From Hallerella sp963597395 (GTDB lineage: Bacteria; Fibrobacterota; Fibrobacteria; Fibrobacterales; Fibrobacteraceae), in contig CAVBPX010000001.1 of the NCBI GenBank assembly GCA_963597395.1, forward strand, positions 1 to 64,000: a stretch of DNA of 64,000 nucleotides, in the 5' to 3' direction. Position 1 is the first letter of the stretch; each line of letters opens with the position of its first letter. Positions 14,081-24,000 of this stretch are shown piece after piece. The notes beneath the pieces were generated by a model that was not told where the DNA came from, made no database searches, and saw nothing but the letters and a program-made list of their open reading frames with translations. The translations under genes and the position numbers were made by a program.

Positions 14081-15540
14081 CAATTTTAAGCGAAGGCTGT
14101 GCGGCCAATTTCGGGGACGGCGAGGAGATTGGCGAACGTTTTGCCCGGGAAGGTTTTGACGTTTCGTTCGAAATGCCCTCCGAGACGCCATGCGCCCTGG
14201 TCTTAAACGCGTGCACGGTCAAGGGAATTTCGGGAGCCGTCAAGCTTTCAAGGCAAATCCGCGCGGCATTTCCGGAGGTTCCCGTGTGGGTGACGGGCTG
14301 CGCCACCGAAGACCTCAGGCGCGAACTCCAAAGGCTCTACCCGGACTTTGTATTTGGACCGAAGGACGCCCACAAGAACGAAAGCGCTTTTCGGGAATTT
14401 TTGGCGCACTTGAAAATTTTTCCGCCGGCGGACAGGGATGTTCCGGTCGCGGAAGCGGAACAGGTTCTTTCGGTCACCTCTAAAAATTCAATTTTCAAAA
14501 ATTTGGTTGCGACTCTTCGCGCTGGTTCGTCATTCAAAATGGCAAATACCGGGAGTATTCGCCACTTTTCATTCCTGCCTTCGCTTGGTCTCACTCAAAT
14601 TTTCTTTACCAAAGCAATTTTTAGAGGTGACCTTTCGTCCCACGCGGGCATCGGGCTCGTGAACATCGAAGAGGGCTGTCTCGACCGCTGCAACTACTGT
14701 TCGACGCACCTCGTCAAGGGCGTTCTCAAAAGCATTCCGCCCGAGCTTGTCGTTCGCCGCGTCCGTCGCAAGGTCGAAGCCGGGAACCGCGAAATCTTTT
14801 TGACCGGACAGGACACAAGCTGCTACGGATTTGACCTCCACACGAACCTCGCCGTCCTTTTACAGACGATTCTCGCAAAGGTTCCCGGCGATTACAAAAT
14901 TCGCGTGGGAATGGGAAACCCGCGGCACGTGCTTTCCTACCTCGACGCCCTGGTTGAAACGTTTTGCGACTCCCGCATCTACAAATTTCTTCATATTCCG
15001 GTGCAAAGCGGAAGCGACCGCGTTTTGCGTGCGATGAACCGACGGCACAGCGTCCTCGACTTTTTTAAAATCGCCGAGGCTTTCAAAACGCATTTTCCCG
15101 ACCTGAACCTGGGAACGGACATTATCGTCGCCTACCCGGAAGAGACCCGCGAGGACTTTGAAAAAAGCCTTGAACTTGTCCGAAAGGCGCGGCCGTCCAT
15201 TTGCAACATTACGCGGTTCGTTCCGCGCGAAGGGACGCCCGCCGCAAAAATTCCGAACACGATTTCAAAAGAAGAACGCTATGCGCGTTCTGCGGAACTG
15301 TCGGAACTTTTTCAAAAAATTGCGTTCGAAAACAACCGGGCCTTTGTGGGAAGCCAAAAGAGCGTTGTCGTCGAAAAAAAAGGCTCGCGACCGGGGACGA
15401 CCATTGCCCGGGACGACTCCTTCCGCCCGGTCGCCATCGAAGGGGACTTTGCACCCGGAACGCGCTTTAACGTACAAATTAAGCGAGCCGAAACATTCGC
15501 GCTCATCGGCGAAATTCTCGGCCGTCACTTGCCGTTATAG
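14059..15540 (+). CDS. mtaB: MtaB/CDKAL1-like tRNA t6A methylthiotransferase carrying an in-frame 55-codon insertion
   Basis: A 493-residue radical SAM enzyme predicted to add a methylthio group to t6A37 in tRNAs decoding ANN codons. The N-terminal UPF0004 domain holds Cys14, Cys52 and Cys81. The radical SAM cluster is Cys207, Cys211 and Cys214 (EEGCLDRCNYC). The motifs LNACTVKG, and EIFLTGQDTSCYG around residue 260, resemble the archaeal/eukaryotic e-MtaB (CDKAL1) branch more than typical bacterial MtaB. Residues 139-193 come from an inserted inverted-repeat element (14472-14632) lying between the two domains. Removing element plus one 4-bp duplication restores a continuous VLS-SHAGIG reading frame. 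The 3' end overlaps pth by 16 nt. Confidence 0.85.
   Translation: MHSKRRVAILSEGCAANFGDGEEIGERFAREGFDVSFEMPSETPCALVLNACTVKGISGAVKLSRQIRAAFPEVPVWVTGCATEDLRRELQRLYPDFVFGPKDAHKNESAFREFLAHLKIFPPADRDVPVAEAEQVLSVTSKNSIFKNLVATLRAGSSFKMANTGSIRHFSFLPSLGLTQIFFTKAIFRGDLSSHAGIGLVNIEEGCLDRCNYCSTHLVKGVLKSIPPELVVRRVRRKVEAGNREIFLTGQDTSCYGFDLHTNLAVLLQTILAKVPGDYKIRVGMGNPRHVLSYLDALVETFCDSRIYKFLHIPVQSGSDRVLRAMNRRHSVLDFFKIAEAFKTHFPDLNLGTDIIVAYPEETREDFEKSLELVRKARPSICNITRFVPREGTPAAKIPNTISKEERYARSAELSELFQKIAFENNRAFVGSQKSVVVEKKGSRPGTTIARDDSFRPVAIEGDFAPGTRFNVQIKRAETFALIGEILGRHLPL
14472..14632. mobile_element. MITE-like inverted-repeat element inside mtaB, 161 bp
   Basis: Perfect 17-bp terminal inverted repeats: GGTCACCTCTAAAAATT at 14472-14488 and its exact complement at 14616-14632. 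TTTC flanks both sides (14468-14471 and 14633-14636) as a likely 4-bp target duplication. The interior has a further imperfect hairpin, GGCAAATAC with GTATTCGCC (about 14541-14564). There is no stop codon in the mtaB frame, and 161 + 4 = 165 nt = 55 codons. It shares its left arm with the copy at 10435 and both ends with the copy at 54633. Confidence 0.88.
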
Positions 15541-16079
15541 CGTTCCATGCACTTCGCAATTCCCTGCTTGAAGTAACACTCGACAAGGGCGGGAACCTTC
15601 CCGATGGCACCGTCAAAAGCGGCCCGGTCCTCGGGCGAAAACCTGGCGAGAACCCAGTTTGCAAGATCCCAGCCCGCGGGGCACTTCCCCACGCCGAACC
15701 GGACGCGCGGAAACCTGTCGCCGATATGTTCGATGATGTTCCGCAGCCCGTTCTGTCCGCCGTGGCTTCCGGAAGAGCGCACCCGAATGCGTCCGACGTC
15801 CAGATTGATGTCGTCCGAAAAGACGAGCAAATGCTCGGGCGAAACCTTGTACCAGGTCATCAGAGCCTGGACGGCTTCCCCGGAGAGGTTCATGTAGGTT
15901 TGCGGCTTTACCAAAAGAACATCCTCGCCCGCAATAGAAACTTTTTGCGTCAGGGCCTTGTGTTCCGACTTCCAGGTCTTCGAAGCATCTTCGAGCCTTT
16001 CTACCGCCATAAAACCCGCATTGTGATGCGTTTTTTCGTATTGCGTACCGGGATTTCCGAGACCGACAATCAGATGCAT
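15525..16079 (-). CDS. pth: Peptidyl-tRNA hydrolase
   Basis: A 184-residue enzyme that releases tRNA from prematurely dropped peptidyl-tRNA. The N-terminus LIVGLGNPGTQYEKTHHNAGF includes the catalytic His near residue 20. KPQTYMNLSGEAV and FSDDINLDVGRIRVRSSGSHGGQNGLRNI follow with the conserved Asn and Asp residues. The length is normal. It is convergent with mtaB and lies 26 nt downstream of folC. Confidence 0.97.
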   Translation of the reverse strand: MHLIVGLGNPGTQYEKTHHNAGFMAVERLEDASKTWKSEHKALTQKVSIAGEDVLLVKPQTYMNLSGEAVQALMTWYKVSPEHLLVFSDDINLDVGRIRVRSSGSHGGQNGLRNIIEHIGDRFPRVRFGVGKCPAGWDLANWVLARFSPEDRAAFDGAIGKVPALVECYFKQGIAKCMERYNGK

Positions 16080-16105
16080 AAATTCTCCTGAGAGATGAAA
16101 GGCTC

Positions 16106-17365
16106 TTAATGCGTTTCGCTTTCGGACATTTCAAGTCCGCGAAAGAATTTGAGGCTTTCAAATTCGTCTTTTAAAAGATAGATGGCAAGGCCTATCATGT
16201 AGAGCGAACCCGTCACAAGAACGGGCGTCCCCGCTTCCTTTTCCACATCGGCGAGAAAATTTCTTGAAAGCGGGGCGGAACATCCGACGCGGCAGCCGAG
16301 AGTTTCCAGTTCGGACGCGACATTTTCGATATCACGGAACCGCGTATAGGGCGTTTTCGTCACATGCCAGACGGAGACAAAAGGCTTTAACAGGGCGATC
16401 ATTTCCTGGATGTTCTTGTCCTTGAGCGCGCCAAAAACGCAATGGAATTTTTTCCCGGGATAGTCCCCGGCAAGAGTTTCCGCAAGCCTTTTCATCGCAT
16501 GGGGATTGTGCGCGCCGTCCAAAAGAAAGCGAAATTTTCCGTTTGCATCGACGAGCCTTTGCATGCGGCCAATCCAGAGCGAGCCTTTAAGAGCCTTCCG
16601 GGCAAGCGATTCGTCAAAGCGGTCTTTCAAAAATTCCCGGGCGGCAACAAACGAAAGCGTCGCGTTTTCAACGTAATGATGCCCGGAATTGGCAACTTCC
16701 AAATTTTCCATCGTTTTGGGGTGAATCATCCGTGCGGGAATATTGCGTACAAATTCACCGGCAAAGCGAATAAGTTCCCGGGAAACGTTCCCGATAAAAA
16801 TTTGGGAATGTGGCGAGAGAATGCCGAGCTTTTCACGCAAAATGTCCTTTTCCGTCTTGCCCAAAAGTTCCGTATGTTCGAGCCCGATGCTCGTGAGAAC
16901 GGCGAGTTCGCCGCAAGCAGTCCGCGTGGAATCAAGCCTTCCGCCGAGGCCCGCCTCGACGACGGCGCAACCGACCTTTTTTTCGGCGAAATGCAAAAAG
17001 CAGGCGAGCGTAACCGCTTCGAAAAAGGAAACCCGGATATTTTCTTTTTCGGATGCGTCCCGAACCTTTTCGAGAAGCCGGTCAAAATCCTCTTCGAAAA
17101 CGGGCTTTCCGTCAACGCGAATTCGCTCCCGCACGTTTACCAGGTGCGGACTTGTATAAAGCCCGGTCAAAACGCCGTGCGCAGCAAGAATGTTCGAAAG
17201 GTAAAACGAGGTGGAACCCTTTCCGTCCGTGCCTACAACGTGAATCGTCCTGAACTTTTTTTCCGGATGCCCAAACGCTTCGAGCATCCGTTCCATATTT
17301 TTCAAATCGCCCGTCATCCCGAGCGGCGACAAAGAATGAAGATATTCCACGCCAAAATTTTTCAT
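16106..17365 (-). CDS. folC: Bifunctional folylpolyglutamate/dihydrofolate synthase
   Basis: A protein of 419 residues that adds glutamate to dihydropteroate and folates. The P-loop GTDGKGST (near residue 44), LVNVRERIRVDG, EAGLGGRLDSTR and LLDGAHNPHAMK are FolC/Mur-ligase motifs. The frame extends to an upstream ATG at 17386 with no ribosome site. The ATG at 17365 (MKNFGVEYLHSL) is preceded directly by GGAGG. That spacing is very short, but mnmA, whose start is certain, has nearly the same arrangement, so I prefer it. A TAAATTTT box lies just upstream of the GGAGG. Confidence 0.93.
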   Translation of the reverse strand: MKNFGVEYLHSLSPLGMTGDLKNMERMLEAFGHPEKKFRTIHVVGTDGKGSTSFYLSNILAAHGVLTGLYTSPHLVNVRERIRVDGKPVFEEDFDRLLEKVRDASEKENIRVSFFEAVTLACFLHFAEKKVGCAVVEAGLGGRLDSTRTACGELAVLTSIGLEHTELLGKTEKDILREKLGILSPHSQIFIGNVSRELIRFAGEFVRNIPARMIHPKTMENLEVANSGHHYVENATLSFVAAREFLKDRFDESLARKALKGSLWIGRMQRLVDANGKFRFLLDGAHNPHAMKRLAETLAGDYPGKKFHCVFGALKDKNIQEMIALLKPFVSVWHVTKTPYTRFRDIENVASELETLGCRVGCSAPLSRNFLADVEKEAGTPVLVTGSLYMIGLAIYLLKDEFESLKFFRGLEMSESETH

Positions 17366-17408
17366 CCTCCAAAATTTAGCTAACATTGAAGGCAACAAGC
17401 GAGTTTCT

Positions 17409-18272
17409 ATGAGTGAAGAAGCACTGGAAAAAGCATGGAGCGACCATTCGCGCCTCTGGAAGCAAAACCTCTGGGTTTACCCGGTCATCAGCCGTCGCGC
17501 GGGCGGTCTTTCCATCGGTATAAACCTCAACCTCGACAAGCATTGCAATTTTGACTGCGCCTACTGCCAGGTCGATCGGAGCGTCCCCGGCAAAAAGGAA
17601 ATGCTCAACGTTTCGCGCATCGAAGCGGAAATTGAGACAATCATTTCCGCCTACGAAAAAAACGGTCTCGCGGATTTTTCCATGTTCCGGAACGTTGAAG
17701 AAGAAAAGCGCGAAATCAAGGATCTTTGCCTTTCCGGCGACGGCGAAAGTACCATGGCGAAGGAGTTTCCGGACGTTTGCCGAATGCTCCGCAAAATGCA
17801 GGAAAAATACGCCATCTACCCGCTACAGCTCACGCTCATCACCAACTCCACATTGCTCGACAGGCCAAGCGTCCAAAAGGGCCTTGCGCTTCTCACCGAA
17901 AAAAAAGGCGAAATCTGGGCAAAGCTCGACGCGGGAAGTGACGCCTGGTATCAAAAAATCAGCCGCTCCCGGGTTCCGCTCGAAAAAATCCAGGCGAACA
18001 TCGAATCGGCAATCAAAAAATTCCCGATGCGCATCCAGACGATGCTCTGCAAAATCGGCGAGGAATTTCCCGGCGAAGAGGAAATTAACTTATACGTAAA
18101 CAGGCTTCAAAAAATTTACGCGTCAAATCCTCAAAATTTGCTCGGGGTGCAACTCTACGGAGTTGTACGCCACACGGCCATTCCCGACGTTCATCCAATA
18201 GAAAAAAGTTTCTTTTCGAAAGTCGCCGAAAAAATCCGCGAAAAAGTTCCCGTCGAAATCGATCTTTACTAG
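17409..18272 (+). CDS. Radical SAM protein (COG0731-like)
   Basis: A 287-residue protein with a CxxxCxxC cluster motif (Cys46, Cys50, Cys53 in DKHCNFDCAYCQVDR) and a GDGEST motif for SAM binding near residue 117. The N-terminal WVYPVISRRAGGLSIGINL and the LTLITNSTLL strand fit the wyosine-synthase-like COG0731 group, whose targets in bacteria are mostly unknown. It lacks the extra domains of TYW1. It stands alone, divergent from folC and overlapping the end of ftsE by 4 nt. Confidence 0.8.
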   Translation: MSEEALEKAWSDHSRLWKQNLWVYPVISRRAGGLSIGINLNLDKHCNFDCAYCQVDRSVPGKKEMLNVSRIEAEIETIISAYEKNGLADFSMFRNVEEEKREIKDLCLSGDGESTMAKEFPDVCRMLRKMQEKYAIYPLQLTLITNSTLLDRPSVQKGLALLTEKKGEIWAKLDAGSDAWYQKISRSRVPLEKIQANIESAIKKFPMRIQTMLCKIGEEFPGEEEINLYVNRLQKIYASNPQNLLGVQLYGVVRHTAIPDVHPIEKSFFSKVAEKIREKVPVEIDLY

Positions 18273-18958
18273 AGGATGTCCCGGTTCTGTAAAACGCCGT
18301 GCGAAAGTGTCAGTCGGCGGAACGGGCTGTTCAGGTAAAAATCGGGGTTGTGGGTCGCCATCAAAACGGTCGTTCCGCGAGCGTTGATTTCCTTGAAAAT
18401 GTTAAAGACTTCCGCCGCGTTTTCCGGGTCCAGGTTGCCGGTCGGTTCGTCGGCGAGAATCAGATACGGATTGTGGACCATCGCACGGGCAATGGCGACG
18501 CGCTGCTGTTCACCGCCCGAGAGCGTGTAGGGCATCGCAAGCCTCTTTTGCGAAATCCCGACGAGCGAGAGCGCATCAAAAACCTTGCTGTTCAAAAGCT
18601 TGGGAGGGGTTCCCGTTATGCGGAGCGCCAATGCGACGTTTTCAAAAACGTTCCTGTCGGGCAAAAGCTTAAAGTCCTGAAAGACGATTCCGATGCGACG
18701 GCGAAGTTCCTGCACCTTGGCGTCCGTCGCCGTTTTCGAATCATAGACGATGTCCTTCGAAAACTGCACCATGACCTCTCCGCCGTGAAACGGATCCGGC
18801 CGTTCGTCCATGTAAATGAGCTTGAGAAGCGTCGATTTTCCGGCCCCGCTGTGCCCCGTCAAAAAGACAAATTCGCCCTGCCCGATGCGAAGCGTCACGT
18901 CGGAAAGCGCTTTCCAGTTGTCCTCGTAGGTTTTGGTCACATGCAGGAACTGGATCAT
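18269..18958 (-). CDS. ftsE: FtsE-like ABC transporter ATPase
   Basis: A 229-residue ATPase with Walker A GHSGAGKS (near residue 35), signature LSGGEQQRVAIARA, Walker B LILADEPTGNLD and the H-loop ATHN. The sequence resembles FtsE, which with FtsX couples the divisome to cell-wall amidases. No ftsX lies on either side; the gene follows surA by 6 nt. It could be FtsE with a distant FtsX, or the ATPase of a LolD/MacB-type complex. The VFQDFKLLPDRNVFENVA segment is closest to FtsE. Confidence 0.8.
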   Translation of the reverse strand: MIQFLHVTKTYEDNWKALSDVTLRIGQGEFVFLTGHSGAGKSTLLKLIYMDERPDPFHGGEVMVQFSKDIVYDSKTATDAKVQELRRRIGIVFQDFKLLPDRNVFENVALALRITGTPPKLLNSKVFDALSLVGISQKRLAMPYTLSGGEQQRVAIARAMVHNPYLILADEPTGNLDPENAAEVFNIFKEINARGTTVLMATHNPDFYLNSPFRRLTLSHGVLQNRDIL

Positions 18959-18964
18959 CCGAAA

Positions 18965-20248
18965 TCATTCCTTCATACGGATTTCGATGTGCACTTCGTC
19001 GCGCCACTTCTTGACAAATTCCCGCAGTTTTTGATCTTCCATGTGGTTCGTGGCGAACATTTCGATTTTCATGTAGTCGTCTTCGAGCGTATAGTCCCGA
19101 ACCTGCTTCAGGTCCGAAAGGCGCAGCAGATGGTATTCGTTTCCGACGAGAAAAGGCTCGGACGTTTCGCCCACGGAAAGCTCCGAAAGCGGTCCCCAGA
19201 ACAGCGTATCGACGTCCGACTTTTCGAGCCATCCGAGATTTCCGCCGTTAAAGTTCGACTCCTTGTCGGTGCTGAACTTTTTGGCGGCCGCGTAAAAAAG
19301 AGAATCCGAGGAAAGCGCCGTCCGAAGCGAATCCGCAAACTTTTGAACGCGGAGAGAATCCGCCGATGTCGGAATCGTTTCGAGAAGAATCATCGCAGTG
19401 CGAACGCCGTCCTCCTTGCGCCCGATGACCCGGATAATGGTCCAGCCGCGTTCGGTCCGGACGGGAGCCGGGGTATATTCGCCGTTTCCGACAGTCTTGA
19501 TGGCCCGCTCATAGGCCGGTTCGAGAAGCCCTTTCTGAACGTATCCGATGTCACCGCCGCGCTTGGCCGTGGAATCCTGCGAATGGTTCTTTGCGAGAAT
19601 TTCCCATATGATGCCGTGATCGAGCGAATCGATAAGCATTTCCGCGGCGCGCCGAACGGAATCCACCACGGCGGAATCCGGTTCGATTTTGAGCGAAAGA
19701 TGCGAAAGCCGCATGCAGTTGTATTGCCTCGGAATCGAGTCCCTGTAATGCTCGTAAAAGTCCGCCACTTCCTTGCGCGTAGGCTTGATCCCGCCCGCAT
19801 AGCGCTGACGGATGCGTCCGATAGTCATCTGCTCGCGAATCTGCTTGCCGAGATTTTCGCGGTATTGCGACATGCTCATTCCGAGTTGTGCGCGAACGGC
19901 CCTTTCGAGAATTTCCATGCTGATGTTCTGGCGGGCCGCGAGATTTTGCAGGTGCTGCGTCACGCGCATTTCAACCTCGTCGTCCGTCACCTGGATGGAA
20001 TCCCTATCGACGCGGGAAAGCAGCACCTTGTCGTCAATCAGCTTGTCGAGGACAAAGGCTATCTGCTCCTTTTCGGACATTTTGGAAGCTTCCGCGGAGT
20101 TTTGGAACTGGTAGAGGTTCTCCATCACCTCGGAGCGCATAATGGGCTTTCCGTCAACGACGGCCGCGATGGATTCAAACAGTTCCGGGGCGGCAAAAAG
20201 GGACGTCGAAAAAAAGAGGGCGAGAAAGGCGAGTCTTGACTTTTTCAT
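18965..20248 (-). CDS. surA: SurA-like periplasmic peptidyl-prolyl isomerase
   Basis: A 427-residue protein with signal peptide MKKSRLAFLALFFSTSLFA. The SurA N-terminal domain (ESIAAVVDGKPIMRSEVMENL at about residues 24-44) is followed by two parvulin-type regions, one around GGDIGYVQKGLLEPAYERAI and one around GGNLGWLEKSDVDTLFWGPL. It is expected to chaperone outer-membrane proteins in the periplasm. Its start overlaps the end of the upstream PpiC-like lipoprotein gene by 4 nt, suggesting a shared folding operon. Confidence 0.9.
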   Translation of the reverse strand: MKKSRLAFLALFFSTSLFAAPELFESIAAVVDGKPIMRSEVMENLYQFQNSAEASKMSEKEQIAFVLDKLIDDKVLLSRVDRDSIQVTDDEVEMRVTQHLQNLAARQNISMEILERAVRAQLGMSMSQYRENLGKQIREQMTIGRIRQRYAGGIKPTRKEVADFYEHYRDSIPRQYNCMRLSHLSLKIEPDSAVVDSVRRAAEMLIDSLDHGIIWEILAKNHSQDSTAKRGGDIGYVQKGLLEPAYERAIKTVGNGEYTPAPVRTERGWTIIRVIGRKEDGVRTAMILLETIPTSADSLRVQKFADSLRTALSSDSLFYAAAKKFSTDKESNFNGGNLGWLEKSDVDTLFWGPLSELSVGETSEPFLVGNEYHLLRLSDLKQVRDYTLEDDYMKIEMFATNHMEDQKLREFVKKWRDEVHIEIRMKE

Positions 20249-21066
20249 AAGGATGGCGACGAAGGCTTTGCGATTTCTTCCGGATAGATGAAAATCGCCT
20301 GTTTCTTTTTAATGGAATTTCGGAACGATTCGATGAACGCCTTGCGCTTTGCGCTGGCGGCAAGCATTTGGGCCTGTTCCGCCACGTCCGCAAAGGGAAG
20401 TACCGCGCCGGAATCGAGCCTCGAAAGGACGATAAGGCTTTTGAGAGATTTTCCGCAAGAGGCGGGCCGCGTAATTTTTCCGACTTCGAGCGTTTTCAAA
20501 TCGACCCGCGGACAATCCGTCGGAAGCGCCGTCACCGAGTCAAAAGCTTCCACATTGCGGAGAAGCCAGCTTTTTGCGGGCTTTTCCGTAATCGTCTTTT
20601 TGGTCATCGGGGCGTAATACTTCCAGGCGGTCGTTCCGCTTTCGTATGTGACGACCGCAATGTCATAGACGTTTTCCGTCCGAAGAAACCGTTCGGGATG
20701 TTCGGCGTAATAGGCGGAGACTTCCGCATCCGTAGTCTTGAGCGTGTCCGTCACGCGGGCGAAATACGCGCCGAGGACAATCTTCTTTTTGGCATCCTCC
20801 ACAAGGGCCTTGACCTCGGGAGAGTCCGCGACGCCTTCGGCAAGAGCCTGTTCATAGACCGATTCCCTCGAAATCCAGTTTTCGACGCGTTCCGTCCGCT
20901 CTTCCATCGAAAGCGAGTCCCACTGTCCGCCGGCGAGAAGTTCGGAGCGCCTGAGTTCCGAATTTTCGACGCGGGCAAGCGTCGGATCGGAAGCCTCGCC
21001 CAGATCCTTGCAGGCGAAAAGACAGAACGTAAAAAGAATGAAAAGAGGCCAAAAACGCATCGCCAT
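20245..21066 (-). CDS. PpiC/SurA-N-like lipoprotein
   Basis: A 273-residue protein with a lipoprotein signal peptide (MRFWPLFILFTFCLFACKD, Cys near residue 19). Its body ARVENSELRRSELLAGG, EERTERVENWISRESVYEQALAEGVADSPEV and VSAYYAEHPERFL follows the N-terminal helical pattern of SurA/PpiD/PrsA chaperones. A full parvulin domain is not obvious, so it may be a chaperone without isomerase activity. It sits between hrpA (20-nt gap) and surA (4-nt overlap). A second ATG at 21060 is an alternative start. Confidence 0.75.
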   Translation of the reverse strand: MAMRFWPLFILFTFCLFACKDLGEASDPTLARVENSELRRSELLAGGQWDSLSMEERTERVENWISRESVYEQALAEGVADSPEVKALVEDAKKKIVLGAYFARVTDTLKTTDAEVSAYYAEHPERFLRTENVYDIAVVTYESGTTAWKYYAPMTKKTITEKPAKSWLLRNVEAFDSVTALPTDCPRVDLKTLEVGKITRPASCGKSLKSLIVLSRLDSGAVLPFADVAEQAQMLAASAKRKAFIESFRNSIKKKQAIFIYPEEIAKPSSPSL

Positions 21067-21086
21067 TAAATTAGCAAATTTTGCAT

Positions 21087-24000
21087 TCAGCGATTCCGGA
21101 ACCGATTCCGAAGCTTGAGGAGCGCATCCTTTTCGACTTTCTCTTCCGGGACGCTCGAAAGGGCGGAGCGCCTGTAGCGCAAAAGTTCAAATTTTTCGAG
21201 CAGGGAGCAGAGCGAAATCTTTGCATCAAAGACATTCGGTTCGCCTTCGGCCTTTTCGGAACGCAAAAGGGATTCCCTCGCATTTTTCAGTTCCAAATCC
21301 TTGAGGAACCTTCCGGCAAAATAAGGCGAAAATTTTTCGCGGAGTTCCTTGTTCGTCGGAAGCGCAAGCGTTTCCTCCCAATCGGGGAGCTTTCTTTCGG
21401 GAACGAGAAATTCGGAAATTTTCCGCAAGCGGGCGTAAAGGTTCCCTTCTTCGGAAAGAAAGTGCGAAAGTCTTCGCAAGGATTCCGAAATTTTTCCGCC
21501 GCGGCGAAGTTCCGTAAACGCCTCGCGAAATTTTTCCCAGGCGAGGACAAAGTCCGAAACCCCGAGATAGGACGCTTCGAAAACCATCCGGCAGAGTCCT
21601 TCCCGAAGGCTCGTTTCGCCGGAAGTTCTTGCCGAAGAAATATCCGAAAAGGCACGGACCCGGTGCGAACGGGCAAATTCGAGTCCGGCAAACCTCGAAA
21701 GCGCACGGTCCAGATACTCGGCCGTAAAGCGCCTCTTTTCCTCTTCGTTCATCGAAAGGAGCGAGCGAAGCGCATAGCCCGAAGCATCCTTCCGATTCAG
21801 AAAGGCAAAGCGCGACTCGAAAAGGGAAACGAGTTCCGCATTTTCCATATCCGCATGGCGCGTGCGGCGGTAGAACCGTTGCCAAAAATCCGCCTCGACG
21901 GTCTGCATCGGATGCGGAGACGACGGCGACCACGCAAAGGACACGCCCATCACGGGAAGCGAAAGCGACGCCTTTTGCACCAGGGGACGGATTTCTTCAA
22001 AAAAGCGGCACGCGCCCCATTCCGGAGAGAGTTCCAACGGAAACTTTTCGGTCGCGTTCGGAACGTGAACGGAAATGTGCAGTCGCAGATGATGCTCGTT
22101 TTGCGGATTCAGGTTCGGCAGGACGCCGTCGCCCGGGCCAAGGCTCAAAAAGGATTCATACAGCGAAACGAGCGGGGACTTTTGCGGATTCCTTTCCAGA
22201 AAATCCACAAAGCGGTCATCCAGCTCCCCTTTTCGCCCTTCGAACTTTTTGCGGTCGCCCTTGGGAAGCTCCCGAATAAAGGATTCGAGCATCCAGCCCC
22301 GCCATTTTTCGAGTTCGCGGGCAAGAATCGACGGGGAAAGCGCCGGGAGAAAATCCGCCGGAATTTCGAGCGAAAGCCCGTCCCAGGTTTTACTAGCGTC
22401 AAAGGCCAGCTCGCTTCGAATTTGCCTGTCAAGAATCTTTTGAAATTCCACAACGCCGCCGTGCGAAGCAGCCTTTTTTTCTTCGGCTTCCCGGGCGAGT
22501 CTTTTTTGATAGGCGATGGCAAAGACCGGACTATTGCGGAACGCCTCGAAGTGTTCCATGCCCGTTTCGGAAGCGCGGAACCAGTCCGCTTCCTCGTAGC
22601 GAAGCGCCCGGTCCGTATTTTTTTCGATAAAGTCCCGGAGCGTTTTGAGCGAATGGACGCCCGGTGCGCGGCTTACCAGATAATCGACCTGCAAATCGTC
22701 CGAAGGAGCGATTCCCCAGCGGCGAAGCCGGACTTCGCTTGCACGGAGAGCCTCCAGCACCTTTTCGTTGTGCTGCATAAACGGGAAAGGCCGCGGAAGA
22801 TCGCCCTCGACGATCGCTTCGAGAAAAAAGATCCGCGCGGCGTCTTCCGGATTCACGCGGCCGTAATCGACCCGGTGCGAACGGGAAAGCACCATTCCGC
22901 GGAACGAAACCTCTTCCACCGCTTCCACAAAGCCCCGCTCCGCGTTCCACTTCGGTTCGAACCAGCGATATGTGCAAAAGTCCTTTGCGACGCGAACTAT
23001 CCACTCCGGAAGAATTTCCGCGGCCTTTGTCAAAAAGACACGGCTCGTTTCGCGGACTTCCGCGGACAGGACGAACTCGGGAAACTTTCCGGACAGGTCG
23101 CTTCCGGGAAAAATATACGCGTCGCGGCCTCCCACCAGACGGTAGCAGCCGTTGTCCTTGTCGCGGCGGGCCACTCCGCCCAAAAATCCGGCAAGAAGCG
23201 CAATGTGCAAATTGTCGCGGTGAAACGAACCGAACGGACACTCGTACGAATCGAACTTGACTTTTAAAATGCGCGAAAACTGTTCGTAAAGATCTATCCA
23301 TTCGCGGCACCGCAAAAAGTGCATGTAGTGCTTTTCGCAATATTTGCGGAGGACGTTCCACGAAGAGCCTTTCCACTCCCGGCAAAAAGCGTTCCATTCC
23401 GCAAGAAACGTGAGAAAGTCGCTTTTGTGACCGCCGAGCGACCTGTGCATCCGACGGGCCTTTTCCCTTTCCGCCTCGTCCGACGGATAAAGCCTCGGAT
23501 CCTGGATGGAAAGCGCAGACGTCACAATGATGGCGGCCTGCAGGACTCCAGAATTTCGCGCCCGAAGCAGCACACAGGAAAGCGCGACGTCCATCGGAAG
23601 GTGCGCCATCTCGGCCCCGAAAGGCGTGACGCGCGCACCCCGTTCCACGCTCGAAAGCGCCCCCAGTTCAAACAAAGCCTTGTAGGCTCCGCGAAAAGCG
23701 GAGCGGGGCGGCGGCTGTATAAACGGAAAATCCTCGACGGAAAGTCCGAGGCTCCGCAATTGCAACACCACGTTCGAAAGGTTCGACCGTCGAATTTCGG
23801 GTTCGGTAAATTCCTCGCGGCCTTCAAAATCCTCTTCGGTGTAAAGGCGCACACAGACGCCCGGTTTGACGCGGCCCGCACGTCCCTGTCGCTGACGGGC
23901 GCTCGCACGGGAAATCTTTTCGACGGGAAGTCCCTGGATGCGCGTCTGCGGATTGTAGCGCGAGACCCGCGCCATCCCCGTATCGACCACATAGGCAATG

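Noticed and set aside
18299..20239. 646-codon open frame antisense to surA and ftsE
   Set aside because: Lies opposite two well-supported genes and has no motif or ribosome site.
21081..23267. 728-codon open frame antisense to hrpA
   Set aside because: Opposite a clear helicase; basic, low-complexity translation.
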